DNA of 64,000 nt. Origin: Paenibacillus pabuli NBRC 13638. GTDB taxonomy: Bacteria > Bacillota > Bacilli > Paenibacillales > Paenibacillaceae. The notes beneath the pieces were generated by a model. The model was not told the origin of the DNA. It ran no database searches and worked only from the letters and a program-made list of their open reading frames with translations. This document shows positions 27,949-39,477 of the stretch, in pieces (the first letter of the stretch is position 1; the number at the start of each line of letters is the position of its first letter). The position numbers were made by a program, and so were the translations under genes. Location: assembly GCF_001514495.1 (NCBI RefSeq), contig NZ_BCNM01000007.1:124001-188000 (forward strand), in the 5' to 3' direction.

Positions 27949-28425
27949 TTAGATTTTAATTTCAAGCAACTCATATTTGATAATGCCCATTGGCGCATTG
28001 ACATGAATGACACTGCCTACCTCTTTGCCCATCAATTCTTTGCCAAGCGGGCTCTCGTACGATATTTTGTTATCGGCAACATCAGCCTCCGCTGGACCAA
28101 CCAGCTTGTATTCAATCTTCTCGGCAAATTCGATATCATTAAGCAAAATGGTTGAGCCAATGCTTACTTTATTCGAATCGATATTGTCTGAAGAGATGAC
28201 TCTTGCTTTGGTCAGCATTTTCTCCAGAATCAAAATGCGGGTTTCCATAAAAGCCTGATCATCTTTGGCTGAATGATACTCACTATTTTCCTTCAGGTCA
28301 CCGTAACTGATTGCAAGCTTCAGACGCGCCGCCAGTTCCTTACGCTTCACCGTCTTTAAATCCCTCAGTTCGTCCTCCAGCTTTTCCAAGCCTTCCTGTG
28401 TCAAAATCACTTCATCATTAGCCAT
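27949..28425 (-). CDS. greA: Transcription elongation factor GreA
   Basis: A 158-aa protein with the Gre plan: an N-terminal antiparallel coiled coil (residues about 10-75) with the acidic tip at ISYGDLKENSEYHSAKDDQ, and a C-terminal FKBP-like domain ending SPLGKELMGKEVGSVI. GreA inserts its coiled coil into the RNA polymerase secondary channel and stimulates cleavage of backtracked RNA. GGAGATGG precedes the ATG; it has its own terminator. Confidence 0.97.
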   Translation of the reverse strand: MANDEVILTQEGLEKLEDELRDLKTVKRKELAARLKLAISYGDLKENSEYHSAKDDQAFMETRILILEKMLTKARVISSDNIDSNKVSIGSTILLNDIEFAEKIEYKLVGPAEADVADNKISYESPLGKELMGKEVGSVIHVNAPMGIIKYELLEIKI

Positions 28426-28684
28426 TTTTCCATCTCCTAATCCTGCTTTCTATCTATATTCTAACCTATATCCCCTCCAAACGGTTAACATACCCCAGAA
28501 AAAGAAATTACACTCCCATTCATGGAAAGATGTGTATGTGTAACTATATTGTTATTTACTATTATAGGTAATAAACCTAGAATCATCTCAATACAATGTC
28601 GCAGTTTTTCTATAATGGGCATTATTGCCATATAAAGTCTTCTAACCTACAATAGACGATACTGCTATCGAAGGAGGAAATATT

Positions 28685-29860
28685 TTGTATGCGACGATTC
28701 AATTTATAGGACTCTTCCTGATCCTTCCTGCTGCATCAGGGTGGATTATGTTGAATAGTTTCCTGAAGAAGGCCTCGGGAAATGGCCGAAAACTTCTCCC
28801 GGTGTTCGAATTTATTTTTCTGGCCCTCACTCTATTGCTTTTCGCAGCAGGTCTTGCAATAGACAGCATGGGTGTTCAGGGAGGAGAACCCTTATCCATG
28901 TATGAAGATTCCGGCCTAATGGCATCCAATTACGCCACGCTGGATCATCGTAGTCTTCTTGTCCTTTTGGTCATGTTATTGCTTGGCTTGCTCGCTTATT
29001 CAGTAATGTTCATACGTCCAGATAAGCTCTCACCGATCATTTACACCTTATGCAACAGTATCCTTGTATTGAATATTGTTTGGGGTATCGTCTATATCAC
29101 GCATACTGGCATTGCATGGTACACCGAGACGGGCATGTTCTTGATGTTTGCTGTGCTTCTGTTGCAGAGCAGCTATCTATCACTCATCTTCCTATATATT
29201 GGTCGATTGAAACGTTCATGGGATGGCTTTACCGAGGCTACTCTGGTTGAATATCCAACGTCATTGGATATGGAGCATTTACCAAAATGGCAACGACTGC
29301 TATACCGGTCTATCATTCGCTTTCGTACCGCCCCCATGGTGTGGACCATTCTGATGTTTCCCATACAGCTTGTTATACAACTGATCCTTGTTCTGTTTGG
29401 ACAACGCCCGGATAGCGCAATTCGCGTATTTCTGGATACAAGCAGCTTCAATTACTCCAGACTGCCCGCTCCACCGCCGAATATTATTCCCGGTGATGGG
29501 CACTATCTATGTACAGTTGCAGCCGATGGACATCAAAAATGGGTCAAACCTTTGCGAGCAGGCATACGACATGGCCACATCATTCACGTTAACCGGCAAC
29601 TCATGATCGCCAACGCATTCGAGCATGTTATTGAGCAGTATACACCGCGGTTCCATGGCTTAGTTCGAGGTTTGTACAATCGATATGGATATCCAATCAG
29701 TAAACATATTCGTTCCAAATGGACTGCCGATATAGTCTATCTATTGATGAAACCGCTCGAATGGCTATTCCTCATCGTCCTTTATACAGCAGACGCTCAC
29801 CCCGAAAACCGAATTCATATCCAGTACAGTGAGATGCGAGGAAAGTATACACGTTTCTAG
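28685..29860 (+). CDS. DUF6688 family membrane protein
   Basis: A 391-aa protein with about six membrane helices in the first 250 residues, then a soluble domain with GDGHYLCTVAADGHQKWVKP, RHGHIIHVNRQLMIANAFEH and YGYPISKHI, then a hydrophobic LEWLFLIVLYTAD. I recognise this as the Bacillus/Paenibacillus family DUF6688; its function is unknown. The conserved Asp/His/Arg-rich tail suggests a catalytic or binding role. It starts at TTG 28685 with GGAGGAAA seven bases upstream and stands alone. Confidence 0.7.
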   Translation: MYATIQFIGLFLILPAASGWIMLNSFLKKASGNGRKLLPVFEFIFLALTLLLFAAGLAIDSMGVQGGEPLSMYEDSGLMASNYATLDHRSLLVLLVMLLLGLLAYSVMFIRPDKLSPIIYTLCNSILVLNIVWGIVYITHTGIAWYTETGMFLMFAVLLLQSSYLSLIFLYIGRLKRSWDGFTEATLVEYPTSLDMEHLPKWQRLLYRSIIRFRTAPMVWTILMFPIQLVIQLILVLFGQRPDSAIRVFLDTSSFNYSRLPAPPPNIIPGDGHYLCTVAADGHQKWVKPLRAGIRHGHIIHVNRQLMIANAFEHVIEQYTPRFHGLVRGLYNRYGYPISKHIRSKWTADIVYLLMKPLEWLFLIVLYTADAHPENRIHIQYSEMRGKYTRF

Positions 29861-29992
29861 AAAAACGCAATTTCAATTGTACCGGTACAATTGAAGCAAA
29901 CCTGTGTATTCATTTCATCCGTTCACTTTTACAATGAATTCAGGGCAGCAGCAGTATATAACACGCCCACTACATGACTTGAGGTGATCTGG

Positions 29993-30865
29993 ATGCATGT
30001 TATATTGACTCCATCTGAAATACACGCCTACCTGAAACGAATAGGCATTGATAAGATCAAGGACCCTACACTGGAATTCCTATCCGAAATCCAGCGGGCA
30101 CATGTGCAGCATCTATCCTGGCAAACGGTCGATATTTTTGCTGGTCGGCCTGCGGGCATCGATCTTCAAGAATCGATCCAGCTTATATTACAAGGGCGCA
30201 GCGGTTACTGTTTCCATCTGAATGGTGCATTCAGCATTCTGCTTCGCTCCCTGGGATATACGGTGCATTGGCATCGTGCCGGAGTTCAGCCACATGGAGA
30301 ACAGCCGCGAGTGAATTCGTTCCATCTTGGTCTGTCCGTCCATCTGCCAGATGCAGACCCGAATGTGGAGCGGTGGATTGTGGATGTCGGCCTGGGCGGC
30401 ATGCCCTTTGAACCGCTTCCTCTACGTTATGGAACCTACGGCGCAGCGCCGTTTACTCATACATTGTTACCATCATCTGTTGCCTCTGGCGGATGGCGGC
30501 TTGAATATGAACCCAACGGGCCAAGTGAAGGTGTCGACTACGCTCCCGAAGAGCTTACCAGTCTGGAAGAGTTCCTTCCCAAGCATGAATTCTACAGTCA
30601 GTCCGCCGATTCACCTTGGCATAACACATTTTTGCTCCGTCAGAGGGATGCTGCCCACAGCACCGAGCTGCGAGGATGCATGCTCCGCACGCATGGAATC
30701 GAAGGCATACGCAAAACGGAGATTCAAACCTACAGCGAGTGGAAAGACATACTCGCTAAGCGATTCCACGAACCTTTAGTGAATTATACGGAAATGGAAC
30801 GCAGAGAAATGTGGAATCGAGTACAGGCTGCACATGAAGAATGGAAAAAATCACAACAAGCCTGA
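29993..30865 (+). CDS. Arylamine N-acetyltransferase
   Basis: A 290-aa NAT-family enzyme. The catalytic triad is visible: Cys in GRSGYCFHLNGAF, His in NSFHLGLSV and Asp in WIVDVGLGGMPFEPLPL. It transfers acetyl from acetyl-CoA to arylamines or hydrazines; in secondary-metabolite contexts NAT homologues also form amides. The ATG at 29993 follows GAGGTG. It lies 82 bp before the PPTase gene and may share a transcript with it. Confidence 0.93.
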   Translation: MHVILTPSEIHAYLKRIGIDKIKDPTLEFLSEIQRAHVQHLSWQTVDIFAGRPAGIDLQESIQLILQGRSGYCFHLNGAFSILLRSLGYTVHWHRAGVQPHGEQPRVNSFHLGLSVHLPDADPNVERWIVDVGLGGMPFEPLPLRYGTYGAAPFTHTLLPSSVASGGWRLEYEPNGPSEGVDYAPEELTSLEEFLPKHEFYSQSADSPWHNTFLLRQRDAAHSTELRGCMLRTHGIEGIRKTEIQTYSEWKDILAKRFHEPLVNYTEMERREMWNRVQAAHEEWKKSQQA

Positions 30866-30947
30866 GGCGACACGGGGACGACGCGAGAAACGGAATGAAT
30901 ATAAAGGAAAGTCTGCCAATGATGCCGAATACATCGTCAGGTGATAA

Positions 30948-31643
30948 ATGATGATAACTATTTGTGTTCTGCAAGTTCCGGGAGAATTGCCTGAGGCATA
31001 CTGGAACCTTTTTCTGTCGCACGTATCAGAGGAAAGACGAGGACAAGCTTCACGTTTTGTACATTTGGCGGACGCGTATCGCTCGGTTCTGGGTGAATTG
31101 TTGACCCGTGTGACGCTAAGCCAGTTGACTGGCCTGAAGCCGGTAGAGCTTTTCTTTACCCGTAACCAATACGGCAAGCCTTCCCTCAGTCTCAGTAACT
31201 ATGCTGATGTTCAATTTAATGTCTCACACTCTGGTGATTGGATTGCTTTAATCTCTGGCGGTGACGCTGATCTGGGTGTGGATGTGGAAAAAATAGCGCC
31301 GATCGACATGAAGATTGCGGAACGCTTCTTCTCGCTTACGGAGAGCCAATTTCTCGCTGCGGAGCCCGCTGAGATGCAGCTGGAGACCTTCTACCGTCTA
31401 TGGACGCTGAAGGAAAGCTACATCAAGGCCGTTGGCATGGGCCTATCCATGCCGCTTGACTCATTCTCCATGATCCGCAATGCTGACGGGGATTGGCACT
31501 CACCAGAAGCAGCCTCCTATCGATTCCTTAGCCTGCGACTGGATCCCGAGCATATGTTAGCAGCTTGCTCCACAGGTGAAGAATTACCTGTCCAGCCGGA
31601 TTACATCACAATTGAAGAGTTGTATCAGGCATTAATAAAATGA
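30948..31643 (+). CDS. sfp: Sfp-type 4'-phosphopantetheinyl transferase
   Basis: A 231-aa PPTase with both halves of the Sfp pseudo-dimer. Motifs: FNVSHSGDW (CoA binding), GVDVE (Mg2+ binding) and FYRLWTLKESYIKAVGMG (W-KESY-K). It loads phosphopantetheine on carrier domains, so it should activate the aryl carrier domain of DhbB and both PCPs of DhbF next door, which are transcribed towards it. The ribosome site is weak (AGGTG). Confidence 0.95.
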   Translation: MMITICVLQVPGELPEAYWNLFLSHVSEERRGQASRFVHLADAYRSVLGELLTRVTLSQLTGLKPVELFFTRNQYGKPSLSLSNYADVQFNVSHSGDWIALISGGDADLGVDVEKIAPIDMKIAERFFSLTESQFLAAEPAEMQLETFYRLWTLKESYIKAVGMGLSMPLDSFSMIRNADGDWHSPEAASYRFLSLRLDPEHMLAACSTGEELPVQPDYITIEELYQALIK

Positions 31644-31988
31644 AGGAGGGGTTACAACGCATCTGTTTCAGCTGAACAATAGCCACAGAAACGAACGTAA
31701 TCAAAATAGAAGTTAAAATATTTTAGATTCCTCTTTAAATTTTTCAAACTAGCAACTACCCGAAAAATGGTAAATCCCTGGCGAACCCCGCCAGGGATTT
31801 TTGTCATTAATGCACTGCATTCACATACTCCTGATCGAATGGATATCATGTTCAACAGGGTGAATCCCGGGCTTGTCACTGATAGTTCGCCGTGTTTCGT
31901 TCAAGACCTTTCCATTTTCATGGCCCCATTCAACATCACACCAGTACGTAGACGATACGGATAATGAGCTCAGGATTCAGACCGGATT
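31644..31988. other. Convergent intergenic region between sfp and mbtH
   Basis: Holds a bidirectional terminator (31772-31804) and otherwise no gene. A good Shine-Dalgarno-like GAAGGAGGGG at 31642-31651 is not followed by a usable start codon. Confidence 0.65.
31772..31804. terminator. Bidirectional terminator between sfp and the siderophore operon
   Basis: AAATCCCTGGCG pairs with CGCCAGGGATTT around a 6-base loop, with T-run on the plus strand. It serves the converging sfp and mbtH transcripts. Confidence 0.88.
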
Positions 31989-32225
31989 TTATCTGCTAGT
32001 CTCATGAACGGCTCCAGGCATGCCGAATTCATCACAAAGGCTTAATGGTTTCAGATCTGTCCATTGCTCGGCGATGTAATCGAGGCATACCCGACGCTTG
32101 GCTTTGCCAAGCATCATGGTCCAGCCTGCGGGTACCGTAAGGGAAGCCGGCCAAAGGGAGTATTGGCCCTCCTCATTGATTAACACCAAATAATTGCTGT
32201 CTTCATGTTCAAAAGGGTTGCTCAT
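31989..32225 (-). CDS. MbtH-family NRPS adenylation-domain partner
   Basis: A 78-aa protein with the family signature NEEGQYSLWP, VPAGW, CLDYIAEQWTDLKPLSL. MbtH-like proteins bind NRPS adenylation domains and are needed for their folding or activity. It starts 14 bp after the dhbF stop with GGAGGA upstream, and is the last gene of the siderophore operon. Confidence 0.95.
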   Translation of the reverse strand: MSNPFEHEDSNYLVLINEEGQYSLWPASLTVPAGWTMMLGKAKRRVCLDYIAEQWTDLKPLSLCDEFGMPGAVHETSR

Positions 32226-32238
32226 CGCCTTATTCCTC

Positions 32239-35200
32239 CTATTTATGTTGAATTTCGCGCTTGTTCAGCTTCTCCAGCTTGGCGGCCAGTGTTCGGCAGA
32301 TTTCCTCCAGCGGCCCAGGCTGACAGAGGTCCTTGTGACGGCAAGCGATATCATGACGTTCCAATTGGCCTCCAATGTACGCATTCCACATTTCCGGTTC
32401 AATCGGGTCGAACCAGTCCGGAATAATGGTGGAACGGAAGAAGATCAGATCCCCCTCGAATCGGGTTGGCGTGTAGGCCCCCAAGATCCGTACGGAATTT
32501 TCATAGGTCTTCCGCAGCTTCATGATCGTTCCTTCGTCCAAACTTGCCAACGCACTGCCCTCACTTCGCAATATGCGCATAGCCGTTGCCATATCCAGCG
32601 GCCCATCCCCAATGCTGTCCGGATCATAGCCGCCCAGTGCAAGCAATGCCGTTAAGGCTTCCTCCTCATCCGGCTCTCCGCGAATCGGCAGATAGTGGCT
32701 CGGATACGCATCCAGCATAGCGAGAAACTCTACTTCTTCCCCTTCCAATTGCAGCTGTACCGCCATAGCCTGCGCAACGTTGCCTCCGAGAGACCAGCCC
32801 AGCAGGCGGTAAGGCCCCTCAGGCTGTACCGAGCGGATATGGCGGATGTAGTCTGCCGTCATATCTTCAAGTGTAGACGGAAGTTCCTCAACCTCAGCAA
32901 TTCCTCTGGCCTGCAACCCATAGAGCGGATACTCCATGCCCAGATGTTTCATCAGCCCAGCGTAACACCAGCTAAGTCCTCCTGCCGGATGGACACAGAA
33001 TATAGGCAGATGCTCCCCATGCGTTCTGAGCGGCAGCAGCACCTGAAGCGAGCTTTTCCCGGAATCGGAATCCATCTCCAGTCGCTCCGCCAGCCCCGCT
33101 ACGGTAGCTGTTTCGAACAAAATGCCGATGCCCGGCTCCCGTCCCATCGCTTCACGAATGCGACTCATCAAGCGAACAGCCAGCAGCGAATGGCCACCCA
33201 GTTCGAAGAAACTGTCGTCGATACTCACACTCCGCATTCCCAATACTTCGGCAAACAAATCACAGAGGATCTCCTCCTGCGGGTTGCGAGGTGCTCTGCC
33301 ACCTGTCGTTAATTGCATTTCCGGTGCGGGTAGCGCCTTGCGATCGAGCTTGCCATTTGGTGTAAGTGGCAGGCTCTCCATCGCTACAACCGCAGATGGG
33401 ACCATATAATCCGGAAGGCTGGCGGACGCATGACGACGCAAAGCAGTCGATTCCGGTACCTTCCCTGTATCCGAAGCCGGAACGATATAAGCGACAAGAC
33501 GTTTATCCCCCGGCTGGTCTTCACGGACAATTACAGCAGCCTGGGCCACGCTTGAGTGCCTTGCCAGTACCGCTTCAATCTCGCCAAGCTCAATACGGAA
33601 TCCCCGTATTTTCACCTGCTGATCCGCCCGGCCCAAATAATCGAGCGAGCCATCATGCAGACGCTTCGCCAAATCTCCTGTCCGGTACATACGAGTGCCT
33701 GCCGGACCGTATGGATCAGCAACGAATCGCTCTGCTGTAAGATCAGGTCGATTCCAATAACCACGGGCCAGACCTGCTCCGGCTACATACATCTCTCCAG
33801 TTACTCCTGTCGGTACAGGCTCCAGGTGATCATCCAGAACATATACCCGAAGATCCGGTATGGCGCATCCAATCCAGCTGCTCGCGCCTTCCGTAGAACT
33901 GCCTGCATGGAGTTCCTGGTAGCTGACATGAACCGTCGTCTCGGTGATGCCATACATATTGATGAGTTTTGGCGCATCATCCGCATGGCGTTCATACCAT
34001 TCATCCAAGCGGCCAAGCTCCAGCGCCTCGCCTCCAAAAATGACATAACGGAGTGCGAGCTGCTGTCCCCAGACCGGATTTTCTCGGTCAGCCTGCATGA
34101 GTTGGTAGAATGCGGATGGCGTCTGGTTCAATACGGTCACCTTTTGCTCAGCAAGCAATTGCAGGAACGCTCCCGGTGAACGGCTGATCTCATAAGGAAC
34201 AACGACTAATCGCCCTCCATGCAGCAGCGGTCCCCAGATTTCCCAGACGGAGAAATCAAAGGCATAGGAATGGAACAAGGTCCAAACATCATTCCCATCA
34301 AAATGAAACCAGTGCTGCGTAGCATCCAATAAACGGATGACATTGGCATGCGGAATAACGACTCCTTTGGGCTTGCCTGTCGAACCCGATGTATAGATCA
34401 TGTATGCTGGGCTCAGCTCGGTTATCCTTCCGTTACGTTCACTGTCTGCCGGATTTCGTTCATCCATGCCTCCCAATTGCCGTAGGGTATGCGGATCGTC
34501 CATATTAATACAATGAATTTCCGCTACTTGCGGAAGCAAGGCGTATACTTCTGTATTCGTTATCATCACCTTTGGTGCTGCATCTGTCAGCATATGTGTC
34601 AACCGGTCTGCTGGATAATTGGGGTCAAGCGGCAGATAAGCGGCCCCTGCTTTTAGCACAGCGAGAATGCCCACAACCATTTCAACGGAGCGAGGCAGGG
34701 CCAGCGCTACCATTTGTTCCGGTCCCACACCCTGAGCAATCAGTAATCTGGCAAGCTGATTGGCTCTCGCATTCAGTTCCCTGTAGTTCAAGGCGATATC
34801 CCCACAGGTCATGGCAGTCGCTTCCGGATGAGCTGCTGCCTGTATTTCAAAGCGCTCGGCAATGGTCAGTTGTGCATCTTTACTCAGCATAAAGGACCTT
34901 TCTTTTTCAAGCTGCGCCTGCTCTGTCGGGGTCACGACATGAAATCTGCTGATCCGTTCATCCATCTGCTGCACTGCATCTTCGAGCACCTGTACCAATC
35001 GGACCACGAGTTCGCCTGCAGTCGATTCACGGAAGAGATCCGCACTATATTCCAGCACACCTTCAATTCCGCCTGGAGATCCGTTATGCTCACGCTGCTC
35101 TGTCAGCTCAAGGGTTAGATCAAATTTGGATGAACCCACACCATGCATGCGGGTTTCCGCAGCAATACCCGGCAGATCAAGACGAATATCCGGTGTATTT

Positions 35201-38200
35201 TGCAGCACAAGCATCACTTGGAAGAGTGGATGTTTGGAACGGGATCGAGGTGGATTTAACACTTCAACCAACCGTTCAAAAGGCAGATCCTGATGTTCAT
35301 ATGCAGCCAGATCGACTTCCCGCACACGGGCCAGCAGCTCGCGGAATGTTGGATCACCTGAAGTGTCGGTGCGCAGTACAAGGGTGTTGATGAACATTCC
35401 GACGACTTCATCCAGCGCATCATCGCTCCGTCCGGCAATCGGTGTTCCTATCGCGATATCCGTTCCTGCCCCCATTCGGGTAAGCAGCAGGGACAATGCC
35501 GAGTGCAGCACCATGAACAGGCTGACTTTATTCTCACGTGCGATGACGATCAACTGCTCATGCAGACGTTGACTGATCGTAAAAGGCACCGATCCTCCGC
35601 GATAACTGGACACGACTGGTCGGGCGTAATCCGTAGGGAACGTAACCTGCTCCGGTAAATGGGCCAGCTGGTTGGTCCAGAATTCCAGCTGTCTTGCCAT
35701 CAGACTGTCCTGCTGTCCCTCATCCCCCAGCAATCTCTCCTGCCATACCGCATAGTCGGCATATTGAATACGAAGCGGCTCCCAGGCAGGGGCAGACCCC
35801 CTCAAGCGTGCCGTATAAGCCTCTGACAGATCGCGGATGAGCGGGGACAATGACCATCCATCCCCGGCAATATGATGGAGCAGCAGCAGCAGCACATGTT
35901 CATCCGTACCGGTTCGGAACAACTCGGCACGAATGCCCGGTTCAGTGGAGAGCTGGAAGCTGTAGCGCGACGCTTGTGTCAGAAGCTCGGGAAGCTCCTG
36001 CTCGCAAGCAGTGTTTACATTCAATTTCACGTTGACTTCAGCGGCACTCAGAATATGCTGACTCGCAGAACCCATTTCAGGCGGATACAACGTTCGCAGT
36101 GTCTCATGACGATCTACAATATCCTGTATGGCGTTCTCCAGAGCAACCTCATCCAGCTTCCCGGCCATCCGGGCAACCAGCGGAATATTATACGTCGGAT
36201 TGGCGCCTTCCAGACAATACATGAACCACAATCTCCGCTGGGCAAAGGAGAGCGGTAGCTCGCCCTGACGTGGAACAGGCTGAATAACAGGTCTCACCGA
36301 TTTCGCCTGTTCCAATCGTTTGGCTAGTCCTGCCGCGGTTGGAGCTTCAAATACACTGCCAATGGTCAGATCGGCACTGAATACATCACGGATCCGTGCT
36401 GTAATTCGTCCGGCCAGCAGGGAGTGACCGCCCAGTTCAAAGAAATCATCGTCAATGCCCACACGAGCAACCCCAAGAATCTCAGCGAACAGGCTGCATA
36501 GTATTTCCTCCTGTGGCGTGCGCGCCTCCCGTCCATTGGCGTTTGACAGCAAAGCAGGCACAGGAAGCCGCCTGCGATCGATCTTTTTATTCGGTGTCAA
36601 TGGCATCTCGGGCAGCAGCGTAAATGCTGAAGGCACCATGTAATCCGGCAGCGCATCAGCCACGTAAGCTCTTAGTTCTGCCAGATCCATACAGTTCTCA
36701 AGTTCGGACTCACCCACTACGTACGCTGCCAGTCGCTGGTTTCCCGGCTGGTCTTCGCGAGCCATGACCGTGACCTGAGCTACACCAGGGTACCTGGAGA
36801 TTACCGATTCAATCTCGCCCAGTTCGATCCGAAAACCTCTAATTTTGATCTGGTGATCTGCACGACCCAAATAATCGATAGAGCCATCCGGCAGCCATTT
36901 CGCCAAATCTCCTGTACGGTACATGCGACTGCCTGGCTGACCGAAGGGGTTGGCTACAAAGCGTTCTGCGGTGAGATCAGGCCTGCCCAAATACCCGCGT
37001 GCAAGTCCCTCGCCTGCGATATAGAGCTCCCCTGCTGCACCCGGAGGTACGGGTTTCAAACCTTGATCCAGCACATATAGCTGCGTGTTGCGGACCGGAC
37101 CTCCAATCGACGGTTTCCCCGTCGCCCCTGCCTCCAACGATGCCGCCGTGGAATAAATGGTCGTCTCGGTTGGGCCGTACTGGTTATTGACGTGACACCC
37201 CAGTTCCTGCAAAGAAAGCTTCAGTTCTTCCGTCAGTGCCTCTCCTCCGGTAATTACGGTTAACCCATCGAATCGCCCTGGCCGGCTCGTCACCAAAGAC
37301 TGCCATAACGTAGGCGTAGCCTGCATGATGGTGGTTCTCCGTTCTCTCATCTTCCCAGCCAGAGCTGCCGGATCAAGAATCGTCTCTTTGTGGGCAATAT
37401 CCAGCCGAGCCCCCGTCGTAAGCGGGAGGAATATCTCCAGTACGGATATGTCAAAAGCAATCGTAGTCACCGACAGCCAGTGGTCCTGCGGACCAACTTG
37501 TAATCTCGTCTTCATATCCTCAAGCAGATTCGCCAGCCCCAGATGGGTTACGGCTACGCCCTTGGGCTTACCGGTAGAACCTGAAGTGTAAATAATATAC
37601 GAAGGATTGAGCAGAGAAGATTTACTTGTCAGGTCATCATCTTCGGGATTACTTCCAGGCTGGCGACTCACTGCCGCAGCAGTATTCGGTTCATCCATGA
37701 CTATCACCGGTACATTGGATGTTGTCGGCAGACTGGAAACATGGCTCATTACCGTCACCACACAAGCAGGCTTTGCATCCTCCAACATGTAGATCAGACG
37801 CTCTTCGGGATAGTCAGGGTCAAGCGGCAGGTAAGCAGCTCCTGTTTTGTGAACAGCCACAATAGCAATGACCACTTCTAGCGAACGAGGCAGAGCAATG
37901 GCTACTCGCTGTTCCGGTCCTGCCTGATATCGCTGTATCAATTCATGAGCCAACTGATTCGCCCGTTCATTCAGCTCCGCATATGTCAGCGACTCCCCTT
38001 CGAATGTCAGCGCCGTCGCAGAAGGCGTGCGGCGGACCTGCTGTTCAAACCGAGCTGCCGAATTGCTTTCGACCGTCACCTCTCCCGTTCCATTCCATGT
38101 CACCAGTACTTGCTCACGCTCAGAAGGGAGCAGCCATTCCAGACGACCCACCGTTGCCGTCTCCCACCCCTCCTGCATCATCTGGTTCAGAAGCTGCATA

Positions 38201-39477
38201 TAACGCAGCTGATGGTTCAGGAGTTCGGAATCATGGTAGATGGACGGATTTGCATCAAAATCAATGCTCAGCCCATGACCGTGCCCCTGGTCCACGACAT
38301 GAATGGACAGATCGTCCACCGGGCCCGTGGACAGGTTGCGAATCATGCCCCGCTGCCCCGCAAAATTCAACTCATGGTGGAATGGCATGACATTAATCAT
38401 GGGTCCGAACAGACGACGATTCTCTCCAAGCAGCTTCAGATCACGCCGCAGATCCTGGTGCCGATAACGTTGATGCTTGCGTACCGCTCGAATCTCCTGC
38501 ACAACCTGGTTCAGCAGCTCTGACACGGTCAGATCCGACTTTACGTTGAGACGCAGCGGAAGCACATTCATGACCATACCCGGAACCCGCAGAGAAGCTG
38601 ATCCCAATCGGCACATCACAGGCAGGGCCAGCACAACATCGGTCGCCCCTGTCATTCGGTGTACGTAAATAGCCGTTGCCGCTACAAACAAATCCGGCCA
38701 AGTCACACCCATCCTTGCAGCTGCCGCCTGCATCTGCTCGCGCTGCGATGGTGTAAGCAGACCGCTCTGTCGCAGGAAATAGGTAGATGTTCGCGGAGCC
38801 CGATCCCCCAGACTGACAACATCCGTTTCGTCTGCATAGCGGGCCATCCAGAACTGACGATCCTGCTCTTTGTCCGTTGAGGCAAGATACGCCTCGTCTT
38901 CCTGAAGAACGGCCATCAACGAGCCAAACGACGCCCCCTGCTGCACTTGATTTACAGCTTCTCCTCTTACACTTGCAGAGTAAAGGCTCGCCACCCTGCG
39001 GGTAATCAGCGAAACGCCGTATCCATCGATTGCGATATGATGAATGCGCTGGTACCAGTAATAACAATCATGGCTTACCTGGAACAATGCCTCCGTGAAA
39101 AGTGGACCTGTCGCCAGATTGACGGGATTGGCCAGATCCCTTTTCATCCAGGCCAGTGCTGCTGTGTGGGGCTCCGGTTCCTCCTTCACGTCGATGACAT
39201 GAAATGTCCAATGATCCGGGTTGCTGTTCAAAGACTGCCATGGACCATGTTCATTCTCGCCATAAATCATATTCAGCGATTCTGCTTCCGAAACGGTCTG
39301 TCGCACACTTTCTTCGAATCGTCTGGCGTCTACGCTACCCTCGATGACCACACACTCGGCGGTGTTGTACATCGGATTGTCCGGATTCAACTGCTGAGCG
39401 AACCAGATGCCGGACTGGGCAGAGGACAGGGGCCAAGCCGTGTTCCGACTATGCGACGTATGCACAGCCCCGCTCAA
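32239..39477 (-). CDS. dhbF: DhbF-like dimodular non-ribosomal peptide synthetase (C-A-PCP-C-A-PCP-TE)
   Basis: A 2412-aa synthetase. C1 (1-440, HHIAIDG at 146-152); A1 (about 470-975, [10 protein letters not shown] near 631-640); PCP1 (Ser about 1019 in ELGGHSLL); C2 (about 1070-1510, HHIAGDG at 1201-1207); A2 (about 1535-2045); PCP2 (ELGGHSLL); thioesterase (last 250 residues, GWSLGG). The specificity residues of A2 read D-F-W-N-I-G-M-V-H-K, the threonine code. Those of A1 read D-I-L-Q-I-G-Q-I-Y-K, close to but not identical with the glycine code D-I-L-Q-L-G-L-I-W-K. C1 takes dihydroxybenzoate from DhbB, and TE should cyclise three units. TTG start overlaps the dhbB stop (TTGA). Confidence 0.95.
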   Translation of the reverse strand: MSGAVHTSHSRNTAWPLSSAQSGIWFAQQLNPDNPMYNTAECVVIEGSVDARRFEESVRQTVSEAESLNMIYGENEHGPWQSLNSNPDHWTFHVIDVKEEPEPHTAALAWMKRDLANPVNLATGPLFTEALFQVSHDCYYWYQRIHHIAIDGYGVSLITRRVASLYSASVRGEAVNQVQQGASFGSLMAVLQEDEAYLASTDKEQDRQFWMARYADETDVVSLGDRAPRTSTYFLRQSGLLTPSQREQMQAAAARMGVTWPDLFVAATAIYVHRMTGATDVVLALPVMCRLGSASLRVPGMVMNVLPLRLNVKSDLTVSELLNQVVQEIRAVRKHQRYRHQDLRRDLKLLGENRRLFGPMINVMPFHHELNFAGQRGMIRNLSTGPVDDLSIHVVDQGHGHGLSIDFDANPSIYHDSELLNHQLRYMQLLNQMMQEGWETATVGRLEWLLPSEREQVLVTWNGTGEVTVESNSAARFEQQVRRTPSATALTFEGESLTYAELNERANQLAHELIQRYQAGPEQRVAIALPRSLEVVIAIVAVHKTGAAYLPLDPDYPEERLIYMLEDAKPACVVTVMSHVSSLPTTSNVPVIVMDEPNTAAAVSRQPGSNPEDDDLTSKSSLLNPSYIIYTSGSTGKPKGVAVTHLGLANLLEDMKTRLQVGPQDHWLSVTTIAFDISVLEIFLPLTTGARLDIAHKETILDPAALAGKMRERRTTIMQATPTLWQSLVTSRPGRFDGLTVITGGEALTEELKLSLQELGCHVNNQYGPTETTIYSTAASLEAGATGKPSIGGPVRNTQLYVLDQGLKPVPPGAAGELYIAGEGLARGYLGRPDLTAERFVANPFGQPGSRMYRTGDLAKWLPDGSIDYLGRADHQIKIRGFRIELGEIESVISRYPGVAQVTVMAREDQPGNQRLAAYVVGESELENCMDLAELRAYVADALPDYMVPSAFTLLPEMPLTPNKKIDRRRLPVPALLSNANGREARTPQEEILCSLFAEILGVARVGIDDDFFELGGHSLLAGRITARIRDVFSADLTIGSVFEAPTAAGLAKRLEQAKSVRPVIQPVPRQGELPLSFAQRRLWFMYCLEGANPTYNIPLVARMAGKLDEVALENAIQDIVDRHETLRTLYPPEMGSASQHILSAAEVNVKLNVNTACEQELPELLTQASRYSFQLSTEPGIRAELFRTGTDEHVLLLLLHHIAGDGWSLSPLIRDLSEAYTARLRGSAPAWEPLRIQYADYAVWQERLLGDEGQQDSLMARQLEFWTNQLAHLPEQVTFPTDYARPVVSSYRGGSVPFTISQRLHEQLIVIARENKVSLFMVLHSALSLLLTRMGAGTDIAIGTPIAGRSDDALDEVVGMFINTLVLRTDTSGDPTFRELLARVREVDLAAYEHQDLPFERLVEVLNPPRSRSKHPLFQVMLVLQNTPDIRLDLPGIAAETRMHGVGSSKFDLTLELTEQREHNGSPGGIEGVLEYSADLFRESTAGELVVRLVQVLEDAVQQMDERISRFHVVTPTEQAQLEKERSFMLSKDAQLTIAERFEIQAAAHPEATAMTCGDIALNYRELNARANQLARLLIAQGVGPEQMVALALPRSVEMVVGILAVLKAGAAYLPLDPNYPADRLTHMLTDAAPKVMITNTEVYALLPQVAEIHCINMDDPHTLRQLGGMDERNPADSERNGRITELSPAYMIYTSGSTGKPKGVVIPHANVIRLLDATQHWFHFDGNDVWTLFHSYAFDFSVWEIWGPLLHGGRLVVVPYEISRSPGAFLQLLAEQKVTVLNQTPSAFYQLMQADRENPVWGQQLALRYVIFGGEALELGRLDEWYERHADDAPKLINMYGITETTVHVSYQELHAGSSTEGASSWIGCAIPDLRVYVLDDHLEPVPTGVTGEMYVAGAGLARGYWNRPDLTAERFVADPYGPAGTRMYRTGDLAKRLHDGSLDYLGRADQQVKIRGFRIELGEIEAVLARHSSVAQAAVIVREDQPGDKRLVAYIVPASDTGKVPESTALRRHASASLPDYMVPSAVVAMESLPLTPNGKLDRKALPAPEMQLTTGGRAPRNPQEEILCDLFAEVLGMRSVSIDDSFFELGGHSLLAVRLMSRIREAMGREPGIGILFETATVAGLAERLEMDSDSGKSSLQVLLPLRTHGEHLPIFCVHPAGGLSWCYAGLMKHLGMEYPLYGLQARGIAEVEELPSTLEDMTADYIRHIRSVQPEGPYRLLGWSLGGNVAQAMAVQLQLEGEEVEFLAMLDAYPSHYLPIRGEPDEEEALTALLALGGYDPDSIGDGPLDMATAMRILRSEGSALASLDEGTIMKLRKTYENSVRILGAYTPTRFEGDLIFFRSTIIPDWFDPIEPEMWNAYIGGQLERHDIACRHKDLCQPGPLEEICRTLAAKLEKLNKREIQHK

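Noticed and set aside
38441-39067. 208-codon frame and other long frames inside dhbF
   Set aside because: All are alternative-frame shadows of the synthetase gene, whose domains are continuous.
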